Positions 26,601 through 33,805 of a stretch of 64,000 bases of DNA are shown here, piece after piece. The stretch comes from Peteryoungia aggregata LMG 23059. Lineage in GTDB: Bacteria; Pseudomonadota; Alphaproteobacteria; Rhizobiales; Rhizobiaceae. A model generated the notes under the pieces. That model was not told where the DNA came from and did not search any database. It worked only from the letters and a program-made list of their open reading frames with translations. Made by a program: the position numbers and the translations under genes. The stretch covers positions 62,001 to 126,000 of the forward strand of contig NZ_JAUSUW010000011.1 in assembly GCF_030814435.1 (NCBI RefSeq). The letters are read 5' to 3'. How positions within the stretch are numbered: position 1 is the stretch's first letter; each line of letters begins with the position of its first letter.

Positions 26601-27119
26601 CTAACTTCCGCGAGAGAATAGCGGCGGCTGGAGATGCACGTTACGATATCGTTTCTCAAATTCCACGAGCACCACCTCAAGCGTTGCCTCGAAGACAGAT
26701 TGCTCAAACGACATGGGCTCTCCTCTCTCGTGGAAATAGCGCCATCTTACGAATGCATCTTTGTGTTGAAAGAGGACATTTCGGATGCCATAATCAACAT
26801 AGAGGATGTTGGGGTGGAGCGGCGCTACGGAAGCTTTGAAAGCTGAATCGAGCTTATGCTGACTTTCTTCGGTCAAACTATCAAAAATCTCTGCGAGATC
26901 GTGATGCTTGCGTTTCATCGTCTTGTCGTAGTCAAAAACGTACCAAGCCTTGAGCGCCAACTCCATCGATAGCGCCAGAAGCATCGGCTCTACCCCGATA
27001 TGGGACCCATCCAAACCGAATGGACTCCCGGCCTCTCCATCTGGAAATGTCCGCGCTTTGTTCAAGATCTGCCGGGCGGCAACGCCCATTCTTACCGCAG
27101 TGGTGAGACGTTCACTCAT
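26601..27119 (-). CDS. HEPN-like protein, candidate RNase
   Basis: This is a 172-aa protein that reads as mostly helical. It has an HEPN-like layout: a first helix pair ending LALSMELALKAWYVFD, a conserved-looking KRKHHDLAEIFDSL, and a C-terminal region with RNVLFQH, an exact R-N-x4-H pattern expected for the HEPN ribonuclease site. HEPN proteins act as RNases in toxin-antitoxin, abortive infection and other defence systems. No MNT nucleotidyltransferase partner is adjacent. Codon use and base composition look less GC-rich than neighbours, suggesting transfer. Family membership is an inference from motifs, not a confirmed hit. Confidence 0.6.
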   Translation of the reverse strand: MSERLTTAVRMGVAARQILNKARTFPDGEAGSPFGLDGSHIGVEPMLLALSMELALKAWYVFDYDKTMKRKHHDLAEIFDSLTEESQHKLDSAFKASVAPLHPNILYVDYGIRNVLFQHKDAFVRWRYFHERGEPMSFEQSVFEATLEVVLVEFEKRYRNVHLQPPLFSRGS

Positions 27120-27164
27120 ACACCGTCCAATTTCGTTGCTGTTGATCGGATCGCGGGCAGAATT

Positions 27165-27193
27165 TTCCGCAATTAGGCAGCAACTGCCACCAA
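27165..27193. repeat. 29-bp inverted repeat, left copy
   Basis: This copy reads TTCCGCAATTAGG...CTGCCACCAA and is a perfect inverted match of 27621-27649; about 8 of the next 10 outer bases also match. Each copy contains a small internal hairpin (GGCAG/CTGCC). The pair brackets the short gene at 27228. Confidence 0.85.
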
Positions 27194-27227
27194 GTCTTCA
27201 ACCATAGCCCTGAACCTCCGCTCCGCC

Positions 27228-27539
27228 TCAGGAATTAAGGCCGTTGTCCAGCACATAGGCCGAGATCGCTTCGGCTGTACGCAATGAGGCATGACGACTA
27301 GCCTCACTCACGCCAAGCTCCATGTGGTCGGAAACGATCGTGTCAAGATACCTGGCGGCTTCCTCAAGTGTTGCCCCCCGCAGGATCATGTTGGCGGCTT
27401 GACGAAGATAGGTGTCGTACTCATCGGCAGCGGCGTTTCGCCAAGCTACATCGTTGGACTGACGAATTCCGATAGGATCCCAATGATCCCATCCGATTTG
27501 GCGTAGTGCGTTAATATCGACGGCAGGATGCTCGCTCAT
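27228..27539 (-). CDS. Small hypothetical protein, WDPIG/DEYD type
   Basis: This is a 103-aa acidic protein. The motifs WDHWDPIGI and DEYDTYLRQAANMILRGATLEEAARYLDTI resemble a widespread family of short bacterial proteins with a WDP.G...DEYD pattern (DUF1871-like), whose role is not settled; some lie beside toxins or polymorphic effector genes. It is enclosed by 29-bp inverted repeats and sits downstream of the HxlR gene and upstream of the HEPN-like gene, all on the minus strand. The ribosome site (AAGAG) is weak. The family link is tentative. Confidence 0.6.
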   Translation of the reverse strand: MSEHPAVDINALRQIGWDHWDPIGIRQSNDVAWRNAAADEYDTYLRQAANMILRGATLEEAARYLDTIVSDHMELGVSEASRHASLRTAEAISAYVLDNGLNS

Positions 27540-27620
27540 CTAGTGACTCTTGGCGATAAGCGGCGTGAACACAAGCCAACTTTTCGATCAACTCCAACTT
27601 GATACCCTGCCACGGTAGCT

Positions 27621-27649
27621 TTGGTGGCAGTTGCTGCCTAATTGCGGAA
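27621..27649. repeat. 29-bp inverted repeat, right copy
   Basis: This is the reverse complement of 27165-27193, 427 bases from it. The HxlR stop codon lies only 3 bases beyond it (27653-27655), so the repeat edge touches the 3' end of that gene. Confidence 0.85.
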
Positions 27650-27652
27650 TTT

Positions 27653-28030
27653 TCAGCCTGGCTGCTGAGCGCGTTGATGACCATCCTGATCCGGGACCGT
27701 GACGCCCTGGTCAACCGGGATTGTGCCGCAGCTGTCCCACCAGTCGCCCAAGGCATCGATCAGCGGCACGAGCCGTTTGCCCGCAAGCGTGAGATCATAT
27801 TCAACCCGAAGCGGATAGCCGTCAAACTCCGTGCGGACCACGATGCCGGCCTGCTCCAGCTTTCGCAGTTCAAGCGTCAGCATTTTATGCGAGATCGTCG
27901 GGTTGTCCCGGCGCAGATCGCTGAAGCGCTTCGTGCCCTCCTGGAGATAGTAGATCAGCAGGGTCGGCCAGCGACCGCTCAACACCTGCATGACTTCTTC
28001 GATCGGGCAGCGGGAAACGAGGTCTTTCAT
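27653..28030 (-). CDS. HxlR-family transcriptional regulator (second)
   Basis: This is a 125-aa winged-helix regulator. It reads CPIEEVMQVLSGRWPTLLIYYL, then RFSDLRRDNPTISHKMLTLELRKLEQAGIV and YPLRVEYDLTLAGK, a clear HxlR match, with a Cys in RCPIEE as a possible sensor. The ATG at 28030 fits the family start; the frame upstream is not homologous. It is divergent from a glutathione transferase, its likely target, with an operator-like motif between them. The last residues (VPDQDGHQRAQQPG) are poor in family character and end 3 bases from an inverted repeat, so the tail may have been altered. Confidence 0.85.
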   Translation of the reverse strand: MKDLVSRCPIEEVMQVLSGRWPTLLIYYLQEGTKRFSDLRRDNPTISHKMLTLELRKLEQAGIVVRTEFDGYPLRVEYDLTLAGKRLVPLIDALGDWWDSCGTIPVDQGVTVPDQDGHQRAQQPG

Positions 28031-28053
28031 CGGTCGCCTATGGTGACAAAAAA

Positions 28054-28066
28054 GTGCGTAATTTAC
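28054..28066 (+). promoter_or_regulatory. Candidate HxlR operator (second)
   Basis: GTGCGTAATTTAC, flanked by AAAAA before and TTGGGAA after, differs by one base from the motif at 17682-17694 (minus strand). It lies 24 bases upstream of the HxlR start and 74 bases before the GST start. Confidence 0.65.
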
Positions 28067-28139
28067 TTGGGAAACGTGCGGTCTATTTTCAAAGCTCCGC
28101 TGCGCAGCGTGATCAGAAGAAATCACGGAGAACAAGACC

Positions 28140-28847
28140 TTGGAACCCATACTGATATACGGCTTCCCGGCGGGAAGTTCCATGGGCCTGGTGGCCGCGC
28201 TGGAATGGCTGGGCAAGCCTTGCAGGCTGTGCCGCGTCGACATGTTCGGCGAAATGCGAGAGCCGGCCTACAAGCAGCTCAACCGGCGCGTCGAAACCCC
28301 TGCCTTCATCACCGATCGCGGCGAGAAGCTGACCGAGACCCTGGCCATCGCCGCCTGGCTCGAGACCCGCGATCTGGAGCGGCGCATCAGCTTCGATCCG
28401 CTGTCCGGCAAAGCGGACCGGGCCCACCAGCTGATGGCCTTCATCAACACCGGTTTCACCGCAGCCTTCAGTCCCCTATGGGCGGCGATGGAGATGCAGC
28501 CAGCCAATCCCAGCATGCAGTCGGCGCTCACCGAATGGGGCAGGGAGGCCGTCATCGAACGCCATGACCGGCTTGAAGAGATGATCGGGGATACCCCCTT
28601 TCTGGTCGGCAACCATCCCATGCTCGCCGATGGCATCCTGATCGGTGTCGCCCGTTGGCTCGATTTCCATCGGGTGGCCGACATCTCGCGCTGGCCAAAG
28701 CTCGCAGCCTTGAGGTCGCGCATCGAGGCCGATCCGGCTGTGATCTATGCGCATGCGCTGGAAAACGGCGAACGATCGCCGGGCAACGGAGCGTGCCTCG
28801 GCCACGTCACTTTGTCGGAAATCATTGCGCGTTTCGGTTCAAGATAG
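28140..28847 (+). CDS. Glutathione S-transferase family protein
   Basis: This is a 235-aa GST-fold enzyme. The thioredoxin-like N-terminal domain contains FPAGSSMGLVAALEWLG and RRVETPAFITDRGEKLTETLAIAAWLE, the cis-Pro (TPA) and the TET/E-S-like glutathione-binding segment. The helical C-terminal domain has TPFLVGNHPMLADGILIGVARW. The start is TTG, read from CACGGAGAACAAGACC-TTG with GGAG at suitable distance; no ATG is available in frame nearby. It is divergent from and probably controlled by the HxlR gene, fitting detoxification of an electrophile. Confidence 0.85.
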   Translation: MEPILIYGFPAGSSMGLVAALEWLGKPCRLCRVDMFGEMREPAYKQLNRRVETPAFITDRGEKLTETLAIAAWLETRDLERRISFDPLSGKADRAHQLMAFINTGFTAAFSPLWAAMEMQPANPSMQSALTEWGREAVIERHDRLEEMIGDTPFLVGNHPMLADGILIGVARWLDFHRVADISRWPKLAALRSRIEADPAVIYAHALENGERSPGNGACLGHVTLSEIIARFGSR

Positions 28848-28979
28848 TGGATGCTGCGTTCCATGTCACAACGGAAGCTCTGCTTTGATCTTGCGTCCCG
28901 AAGCGCCAGCGCGCGAATTATGAACGCAGTCCGCCGCAATGCAACACAATTATCCAAACAAACCGTCACACAACGTGCC

Positions 28980-29008
28980 TTGTCGAATCCCGCCTGTCAC
29001 CCTACCTT
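28980..29008 (+). promoter_or_regulatory. Probable promoter of the small leader unit
   Basis: TTGTCG (28980-28985) and TACCTT (29003-29008) are separated by 17 bases. Transcription would start near 29015, about 30 bases before the small frame at 29046. Confidence 0.5.
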
Positions 29009-29045
29009 TTACCCATCGGCAACGTAACGAAAGGAAGGTGATCCA

Positions 29046-29120
29046 ATGTCTAATGAGATTTCGGTCTGCGTATGTGACTTTGGAAAGGATGCGGTTTTGA
29101 CGGGGCAGCCCTCGGCCTGA
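29046..29120 (+). CDS. 24-aa small protein or leader peptide
   Basis: A short frame, MSNEISVCVCDFGKDAV followed by LTGQPSA, has a very strong ribosome site (AAGGAAGGTGATCCA-ATG). It contains two Cys codons (TGC at codon 8, TGT at codon 10) in a Val-Cys-Val-Cys run. Codons 18-21 (29099-29107) form one arm of a hairpin with 29142-29150, and that hairpin competes with another at 29134-29152. A terminator follows at 29182-29207. This is the layout of a transcription attenuator leader, but no gene on the plus strand follows until 30043. It could be a leader peptide, a stable micropeptide, or part of a small RNA. No known family is recognised. Confidence 0.6.
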   Translation: MSNEISVCVCDFGKDAVLTGQPSA

Positions 29121-29152
29121 CACAGCCTTCCTTCGGACGGTTGCCCCGTCCG
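29099..29152 (+). ncRNA. Mutually exclusive RNA hairpins after the 24-aa frame
   Basis: Hairpin A: GACGGGGCA (29099-29107) with TGCCCCGTC (29142-29150), 9 perfect pairs. Hairpin B: CGGACGG (29134-29140) with CCGTCCG (29146-29152). They share bases and cannot form together. Arm one of A lies within codons, so a ribosome near the stop would favour B. Confidence 0.55.
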
Positions 29153-29181
29153 GGTCCAGACAACAGGACCAAAACTCATGG

Positions 29182-29207
29182 GAGCCACCCTCGCGGGTGG
29201 CTCTTTT
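29182..29207 (+). terminator. Intrinsic terminator of the leader unit
   Basis: GAGCCACCC (29182-29190) pairs with GGGTGGCTC (29195-29203) around loop TCGC, followed by TTT. It ends the plus-strand leader transcript 28 bases before the convergent DUF3750 stop. Confidence 0.85.
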
Positions 29208-29235
29208 GATTCCGGTTGTCGGCAAGCCTTCGCGC

Positions 29236-29970
29236 TCACAGCCCAACCGTGCCAAAGCCCGGCACCTTGATGCCTGGCCGGGCGATATCGATGCCGGCGA
29301 CCAGCCCCAGGAAATTCACCTCCAGCCCGCTGCGCATCCCCACCGAAAGCCCGGCCAGCCCGCCGAGGCTCACATGCAGGTCGCGTCCGTCCTTGTCGAG
29401 ATGATAGAAGGCACCATCAGGCAGGTAGTCGCGCCCCACGGCATCCGGCGGCAAAACCGCGCCAAGTTCCGGCACCTCGCGCAGCACATGGGCGACAAAC
29501 GTGTTGGAATTCGGCCCCGGATAGATCCGGTAACCGCCCGGCTGGCCATGGGGATAGCCCGCGATCGCCGCCTCCACCTGAGGGATCAGCCGCTTCGCCG
29601 CCTCGCCCTTCACCTCGGCCACGAGGCGCGGCGGGTTGGAATACCAGAAGGCGTCGGGCGCCCGGTGGTTGCGGCGAATGGGGGAGCCCCAGCCCACCTT
29701 GTCATAGCGCTGATAGCTGCCGTTTTCGTCCTTGGTGACGATCCAGGCATGGCTGGCAATCGCGCCTTTCAAGCCGCCGGTCATCGCCGAGAACACGTAG
29801 ATCGCCGCTTGCGGGCTCTCTTCCGCGCTGGGCAAGAGGCCAGAGGACCCCCAGTTCGCCTCGCTCCAGCGCTGCGGCCGATCCTGCGACACCCAGAGCC
29901 CCGCCGAAACCAGCGTCGGCAGAACGAAGACCAGCAGAATGACGGAGACCGCGCGCAGCAGAAATTTCAA
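29236..29970 (-). CDS. DUF3750 domain protein
   Basis: This is a 244-aa protein with an N-terminal hydrophobic segment (LLRAVSVILLVFVLPTLVSAG), a signal anchor or cleaved signal. It then carries a DUF3750-type domain: AAIYVFSAMTGGLKGAIASHAWIV, RYDKVGWGSP, RIYPGPNSNTFVAHVLREVPEL and PDAVGRDYL. Proteins of this family are conserved in rhizobia; the function is not established, although the SHAW and PNSNTF motifs suggest a papain-like or NlpC-type hydrolase fold. No ATG fits; TTG at 29970 with GAGG nine bases upstream is chosen. It is divergent from the asparaginase gene. Confidence 0.8.
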   Translation of the reverse strand: MKFLLRAVSVILLVFVLPTLVSAGLWVSQDRPQRWSEANWGSSGLLPSAEESPQAAIYVFSAMTGGLKGAIASHAWIVTKDENGSYQRYDKVGWGSPIRRNHRAPDAFWYSNPPRLVAEVKGEAAKRLIPQVEAAIAGYPHGQPGGYRIYPGPNSNTFVAHVLREVPELGAVLPPDAVGRDYLPDGAFYHLDKDGRDLHVSLGGLAGLSVGMRSGLEVNFLGLVAGIDIARPGIKVPGFGTVGL

Positions 29971-30042
29971 TCCCGACCTCGAACAAGTTGACGTTGCATG
30001 CTTTAAATGGAGACTGAGATTGTTGGCATTTTGAGGCAGAGC

Positions 30043-31050
30043 ATGGAAAATCCGGTCACGGTCGAGGTCACGCGCGGTCAACTCGTCGAGAGCCGCCATC
30101 GCGGCATGGCAGTCGTGGTCGATGCCGAAGGCCAGATCCTCTTTTCCGCCGGTGACATCGATGCCGCCATCTTCCCGCGTTCCGCCTGCAAGGCCATGCA
30201 GGCGCTGCCGCTGGTCGAGAGCGGGGCGGCTGATGCCTATGGTTTCGGCAACCGGGAGCTGGCACTTGCCTGCTCCTCCCATTCCGGCGAGCCGGAGCAT
30301 GTTGCGACCGCCGCGTCCATGTTGAAGGCCGCCGGCCGGGACGAAAGCGTGCTCGAATGCGGCGCCCACTGGTCCTCGCATCAACCGGTGCTGATCGAGC
30401 AGGCCCGCACGCTCGACAGACCGTCAGCTCTCCACAACAACTGCTCCGGCAAACATTCCGGCTTCGTCTGCACCTGTTGTCACATCGGTGAAGACCCGCG
30501 CGGCTATGCCGGCTTCGACCACCCGCTGCAGCAGGCGATCCGCGCCATCATGGCGGATCTGACCGGTGCTGTTCTCTCAAGAGACAATTGCGGCACCGAC
30601 GGCTGCTCCATCCCGACCTATGCCGTACCGCTCACGGGCCTTGCGCGCGGTTTCGGCAGGCTTGCGACGGGCAGGGGCCTTGAACCGATCCGCGCTGCCG
30701 CTGCCCGCCGTTTGATCGACGCCTGCATGGCCGAACCCTTTTATGTCGCCGGAACGAAACGTTTCTGCACGAAGCTGATGCAGGTGGCGCCGGGGAAAAT
30801 CTTCGCCAAGACCGGTGCCGAAGGCGTCTTCTGCGCGCTGCTGCCGGAAAAAGGCCTGTCCTTTGCCGTCAAGGCCGAGGATGGCGCAAGCCGCGCCGCC
30901 GAGGCGATGATGGCAGCCCTGCTCGCCCGCCATTTCGAAAAGGACAGTGAGGAGCAAGCCGCCCTGATGAGCCTTGCCCATCATGGCATGACCAACTGGA
31001 ACGGCTTGGCCGTCGGCACCGTCAGGGTCACAGATGTGCTTTTTGCCTGA
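30043..31050 (+). CDS. Zinc-type L-asparaginase (Rhizobium ReAV family)
   Basis: This is an L-asparaginase of the rhizobial inducible type (ReAV-like), unrelated to the E. coli enzymes; it hydrolyses asparagine to aspartate and ammonia. It is 335 aa. With the start at 30043 the known ReAV functional residues fall in place with an offset of one: S47-x-x-K50 (RSACK), S79 in CSSHSGEP, the zinc ligands C134 and K137 in CSGKHSG, and C188 in NCGTDGC. GAGG precedes the ATG, so the extension to 30007 is rejected. It probably serves asparagine catabolism. Neighbours give no regulatory clue. Confidence 0.92.
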   Translation: MENPVTVEVTRGQLVESRHRGMAVVVDAEGQILFSAGDIDAAIFPRSACKAMQALPLVESGAADAYGFGNRELALACSSHSGEPEHVATAASMLKAAGRDESVLECGAHWSSHQPVLIEQARTLDRPSALHNNCSGKHSGFVCTCCHIGEDPRGYAGFDHPLQQAIRAIMADLTGAVLSRDNCGTDGCSIPTYAVPLTGLARGFGRLATGRGLEPIRAAAARRLIDACMAEPFYVAGTKRFCTKLMQVAPGKIFAKTGAEGVFCALLPEKGLSFAVKAEDGASRAAEAMMAALLARHFEKDSEEQAALMSLAHHGMTNWNGLAVGTVRVTDVLFA

Positions 31051-31169
31051 TCCTTCGTCGCCATGTCAGAGGTGTCCGCATGCGCTGCGTTCGCCTCAAG
31101 GGAGGTTTAACCCTTGCCGGTTAGGCTTTTCGCACGATCCACCATGCGCAACCGACGAGGCCGATTCCC

Positions 31170-32465
31170 ATGGATGTTTCGATGAGAGAGCATGAACAGG
31201 CGACCGGCACCGTGACCGGCGGCCGCTGGACCGTGCCCGTCGAGCGGAACGGCCGCGTGCTCGAACTCGAATGCCGTGAAAGCCTCGACGATCTCGAAGC
31301 CCTGAAGGAAGAGTGGCAGGCGCTGGAGCGGCGCTGCCCGGAGACCTTCACCTATTTCCAGAGCTTCGACTGGTGCAGAACCTGGTGCAGGACCTTCCTC
31401 TCCGAAGAGGAGAGCGCCCGTGCGAGGCCCAAGATCTACGTGCTGTGGGATGGCGCCGATTGCATCATGATCTGGCCGCTGATGACGCGCCGCATCGGCG
31501 CGTCGCTCACCGTGCTGATGCCGCTGACCGCGCCGATGAACCAGTATGCCACGGTGCTTTACGATCCCGGCGCCTTCGATGTCGCGCTTGGCGGCGCCGT
31601 CTTCGAGAAGATCCGCAATCGCGGCGGCCGTGATGCCATCTGTGTCGATCACGTGCCGCAAAGCGCATTGCTTGCCCGCATCATCGAGGGAGAGGGCCGC
31701 TCGTCTGCCGTCTCGCAGCAGTCCTCCATCTTCGACCTGACCGGATTTCCCGACTGGGAGAGCCATCACCGCAGCTTGCCGAAGAAGCAGCGCCTGCAGC
31801 GCAACAGCCGCCGCAACAGGCTGGAAAAGCTGGGCGTCGTCGATTATCGCATTTTGGTTCCCGGCAGCGAGGGCTATGCCGAGAATATCGAGCGCTGCCT
31901 GGCAATGAAGCAGGACTGGCTGAAGGGCACCGGCCGCCGCGGCCGCAACGTCTTCGATCCGCGCTTCACCGCCTTCCTGCATGGTCTGGGCGAGGGGGCC
32001 GATGAGGATGAGGGTCGCGTCTTCCTGCATGCGCTGACGCTCGACGGGGTGCCGATCGCCATGGAGCTCGGCATGCGCTTCCGGCAGCACTACTACTGTT
32101 TTCTCGGTGCGATCGATCTGACCTACCAGAAACACTCCCCCGGCAAGGTGCAGATGGAGAATGCCCAGCGCTGGGCGATCGAGACTGGCATCCGGCGTTT
32201 CGACTTCCTGAACGATCCCTCGACCTACAAGTCGAGCTGGACCAATACGGCGGAACCGCTGGCAGCAAGCTACATCCCCTTCACCTCGCTCGGCTATCTG
32301 TATTGCCGCCACTGGAAGGCGGGCCTTCGTCCGCGTCTGCGCGCGCTTTATGACGGGATCGGCCCGGCCTGGCGAAACCGCGTGCGGGTCACCATCGATG
32401 CGCTTCAGCAGTTCTTTGGTCGAAACGGCAGCACCGTGAGCCTGATGCTCTGCTGCGTTCCATGA
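31170..32465 (+). CDS. GNAT/BioF2-like (CelD-type) acyltransferase
   Basis: This is a 431-aa cytoplasmic protein of the CelD/BioF2-like acetyltransferase class found in polysaccharide and envelope gene clusters. Recognisable parts are the N-terminal FTYFQSFDWCRTWCRTF and a central PKKQRLQRNSRRNRLEKLG, the usual lead into the acetyltransferase domain. Later come AMELGMRFRQHYYCFLGAIDLTY and SPGKVQMENAQRWAIETGIRRFDFL, with DPSTYKSSWTN near the end. The stop overlaps the flippase start (ATGA, 32462-32465), so the two act together. It probably acylates a lipid-linked glycan or similar envelope precursor. No glycosyltransferase is nearby. Confidence 0.82.
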   Translation: MDVSMREHEQATGTVTGGRWTVPVERNGRVLELECRESLDDLEALKEEWQALERRCPETFTYFQSFDWCRTWCRTFLSEEESARARPKIYVLWDGADCIMIWPLMTRRIGASLTVLMPLTAPMNQYATVLYDPGAFDVALGGAVFEKIRNRGGRDAICVDHVPQSALLARIIEGEGRSSAVSQQSSIFDLTGFPDWESHHRSLPKKQRLQRNSRRNRLEKLGVVDYRILVPGSEGYAENIERCLAMKQDWLKGTGRRGRNVFDPRFTAFLHGLGEGADEDEGRVFLHALTLDGVPIAMELGMRFRQHYYCFLGAIDLTYQKHSPGKVQMENAQRWAIETGIRRFDFLNDPSTYKSSWTNTAEPLAASYIPFTSLGYLYCRHWKAGLRPRLRALYDGIGPAWRNRVRVTIDALQQFFGRNGSTVSLMLCCVP

Positions 32466-33799
32466 TAGCGAGACTGCGGCGCAAGCTTGTCGGTGTCCTC
32501 GACGATCCCGGCCTGCACGGTGCGCTTGTCAGCATTTCGGTGCGCATTGCCGCCGCCTTTGTCGGTCTTGGCCTTCAGATCCTGCTCGCCCGCCTGATGG
32601 CACTTGAGGACTACGGGGTCTATGTCATCCTCTGGACCTGGGTCAGCGTCGTCGGCCAGGTCGGCGTGCTCGGTTTCTACGATTCCGCCGCCCGCTTCAT
32701 CCCGCGTTATGGCCGGCGCGACAGCCAAGCCCATCTCGCCGGCTATCTCGCAACCGGCTTTCGCGCCGTCATTCTCGGGTCCGGGTTTCTGGCCGTCGCA
32801 GCCCTTGCCTTCCTTTTCCTGCTGCCTGATCTCGTCGATCCGGCTTTCCTGCTCCCCATCGGGGTGCTCGCGCTTGGCTTTCCCGTTCTCTCGCTCGAAA
32901 CCTATCTGACCGGTATCGCCAGAGGCTTCGGCTGGTATGCGCTCTCGACCATTCCGGGTTTCATCCTGCGACCAGTGCTGATCATGCTCGGGGTCGGGAT
33001 CGCCGAGCTTGCCGGTCTTGCCCTCGATGCCGTGACGGTTCTCTCCCTCGTCGTGCTCGCCTCCGTGCTGGTGCTCGTGGTCCAGGCTCTCATCCTGCGC
33101 GCCCGCCTGCCGAGAAGCGTTCGGCCCGTGACGACGCCCGAGCGCCGCCGCTTCTGGCTTCTCGCTTCGGTGCTGATGATGCCCGCGATGACGGCGGAGG
33201 AACTCTTCGTCTGGATCGACGTACTGATCCTCGGCTTCCTGGTGCCGCCCGATCAGGCCTCGCTTTATTTCGCCGCCCAGCGGTCACTGTCGCTTGCCGC
33301 CTTCGTGCAATATGGCTTCATGCTGGTCGCCGCCCGTGGCTTCTCCCAGTCACTCGCCTCGGCCGACAGGGCAGGGCTGCAGGCCCGCATCACCCGCTCG
33401 ACCAACGCCACCTTCTGGCTCACCATTCCCTCGGTCGCCCTCACTCTTGTCGCCGGCTATCCCCTGTTGCACCTCTTTGGAGAGGCCTTCGTATCGGCCT
33501 ATCCCTGCCTGGCTCTGCTTGGGCTCGCCTATGTCATCCGCGCTGCCACCGGCCAGGCCGCCGAGCTGCTCGTCGTCCAGGGCCGCTACCGCCTGAGCCT
33601 TTTGATCGTCTCGATTTCGGTGGCTGCCTGCCTCGTCCTCATGCTGTTGCTGGTGCCCCTTTGGGGCATCACCGGCGCCGCAGTCGCCATGGTCCTGGTG
33701 CAGCTCATCCGGCTCGTGGTGGTGACGGGGCTTGTCCACCACCACACCGGCTATTGGGTGCTGGCGCGTCCGTTCATGCGGGGGGCCGGGCCAGAGTGA
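32462..33799 (+). CDS. Oligosaccharide flippase-family membrane protein (Wzx/MATE-like)
   Basis: This is a 445-aa integral membrane protein with roughly twelve to fourteen hydrophobic segments. The opening ALVSISVRIAAAFVGLGLQILLARLMALEDYGVYVILWTW is typical of the polysaccharide flippase (MVF/Wzx) superfamily, and later GYPLLHLFGEAFVSAYPCLALLGLAYVIRAATG matches the conserved second-half signature. It should move a lipid-linked saccharide across the inner membrane. It is coupled to the acyltransferase gene by a 4-base overlap. It is an orphan pair rather than part of a full exopolysaccharide locus. Confidence 0.87.
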   Translation: MIARLRRKLVGVLDDPGLHGALVSISVRIAAAFVGLGLQILLARLMALEDYGVYVILWTWVSVVGQVGVLGFYDSAARFIPRYGRRDSQAHLAGYLATGFRAVILGSGFLAVAALAFLFLLPDLVDPAFLLPIGVLALGFPVLSLETYLTGIARGFGWYALSTIPGFILRPVLIMLGVGIAELAGLALDAVTVLSLVVLASVLVLVVQALILRARLPRSVRPVTTPERRRFWLLASVLMMPAMTAEELFVWIDVLILGFLVPPDQASLYFAAQRSLSLAAFVQYGFMLVAARGFSQSLASADRAGLQARITRSTNATFWLTIPSVALTLVAGYPLLHLFGEAFVSAYPCLALLGLAYVIRAATGQAAELLVVQGRYRLSLLIVSISVAACLVLMLLLVPLWGITGAAVAMVLVQLIRLVVVTGLVHHHTGYWVLARPFMRGAGPE

Positions 33800-33805
33800 A
33801 AGTGG

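Noticed and set aside
27599..28567. Plus-strand frame running through the HxlR gene into the GST gene
   Set aside because: It is antisense to HxlR motifs and out of frame with the GST domain.
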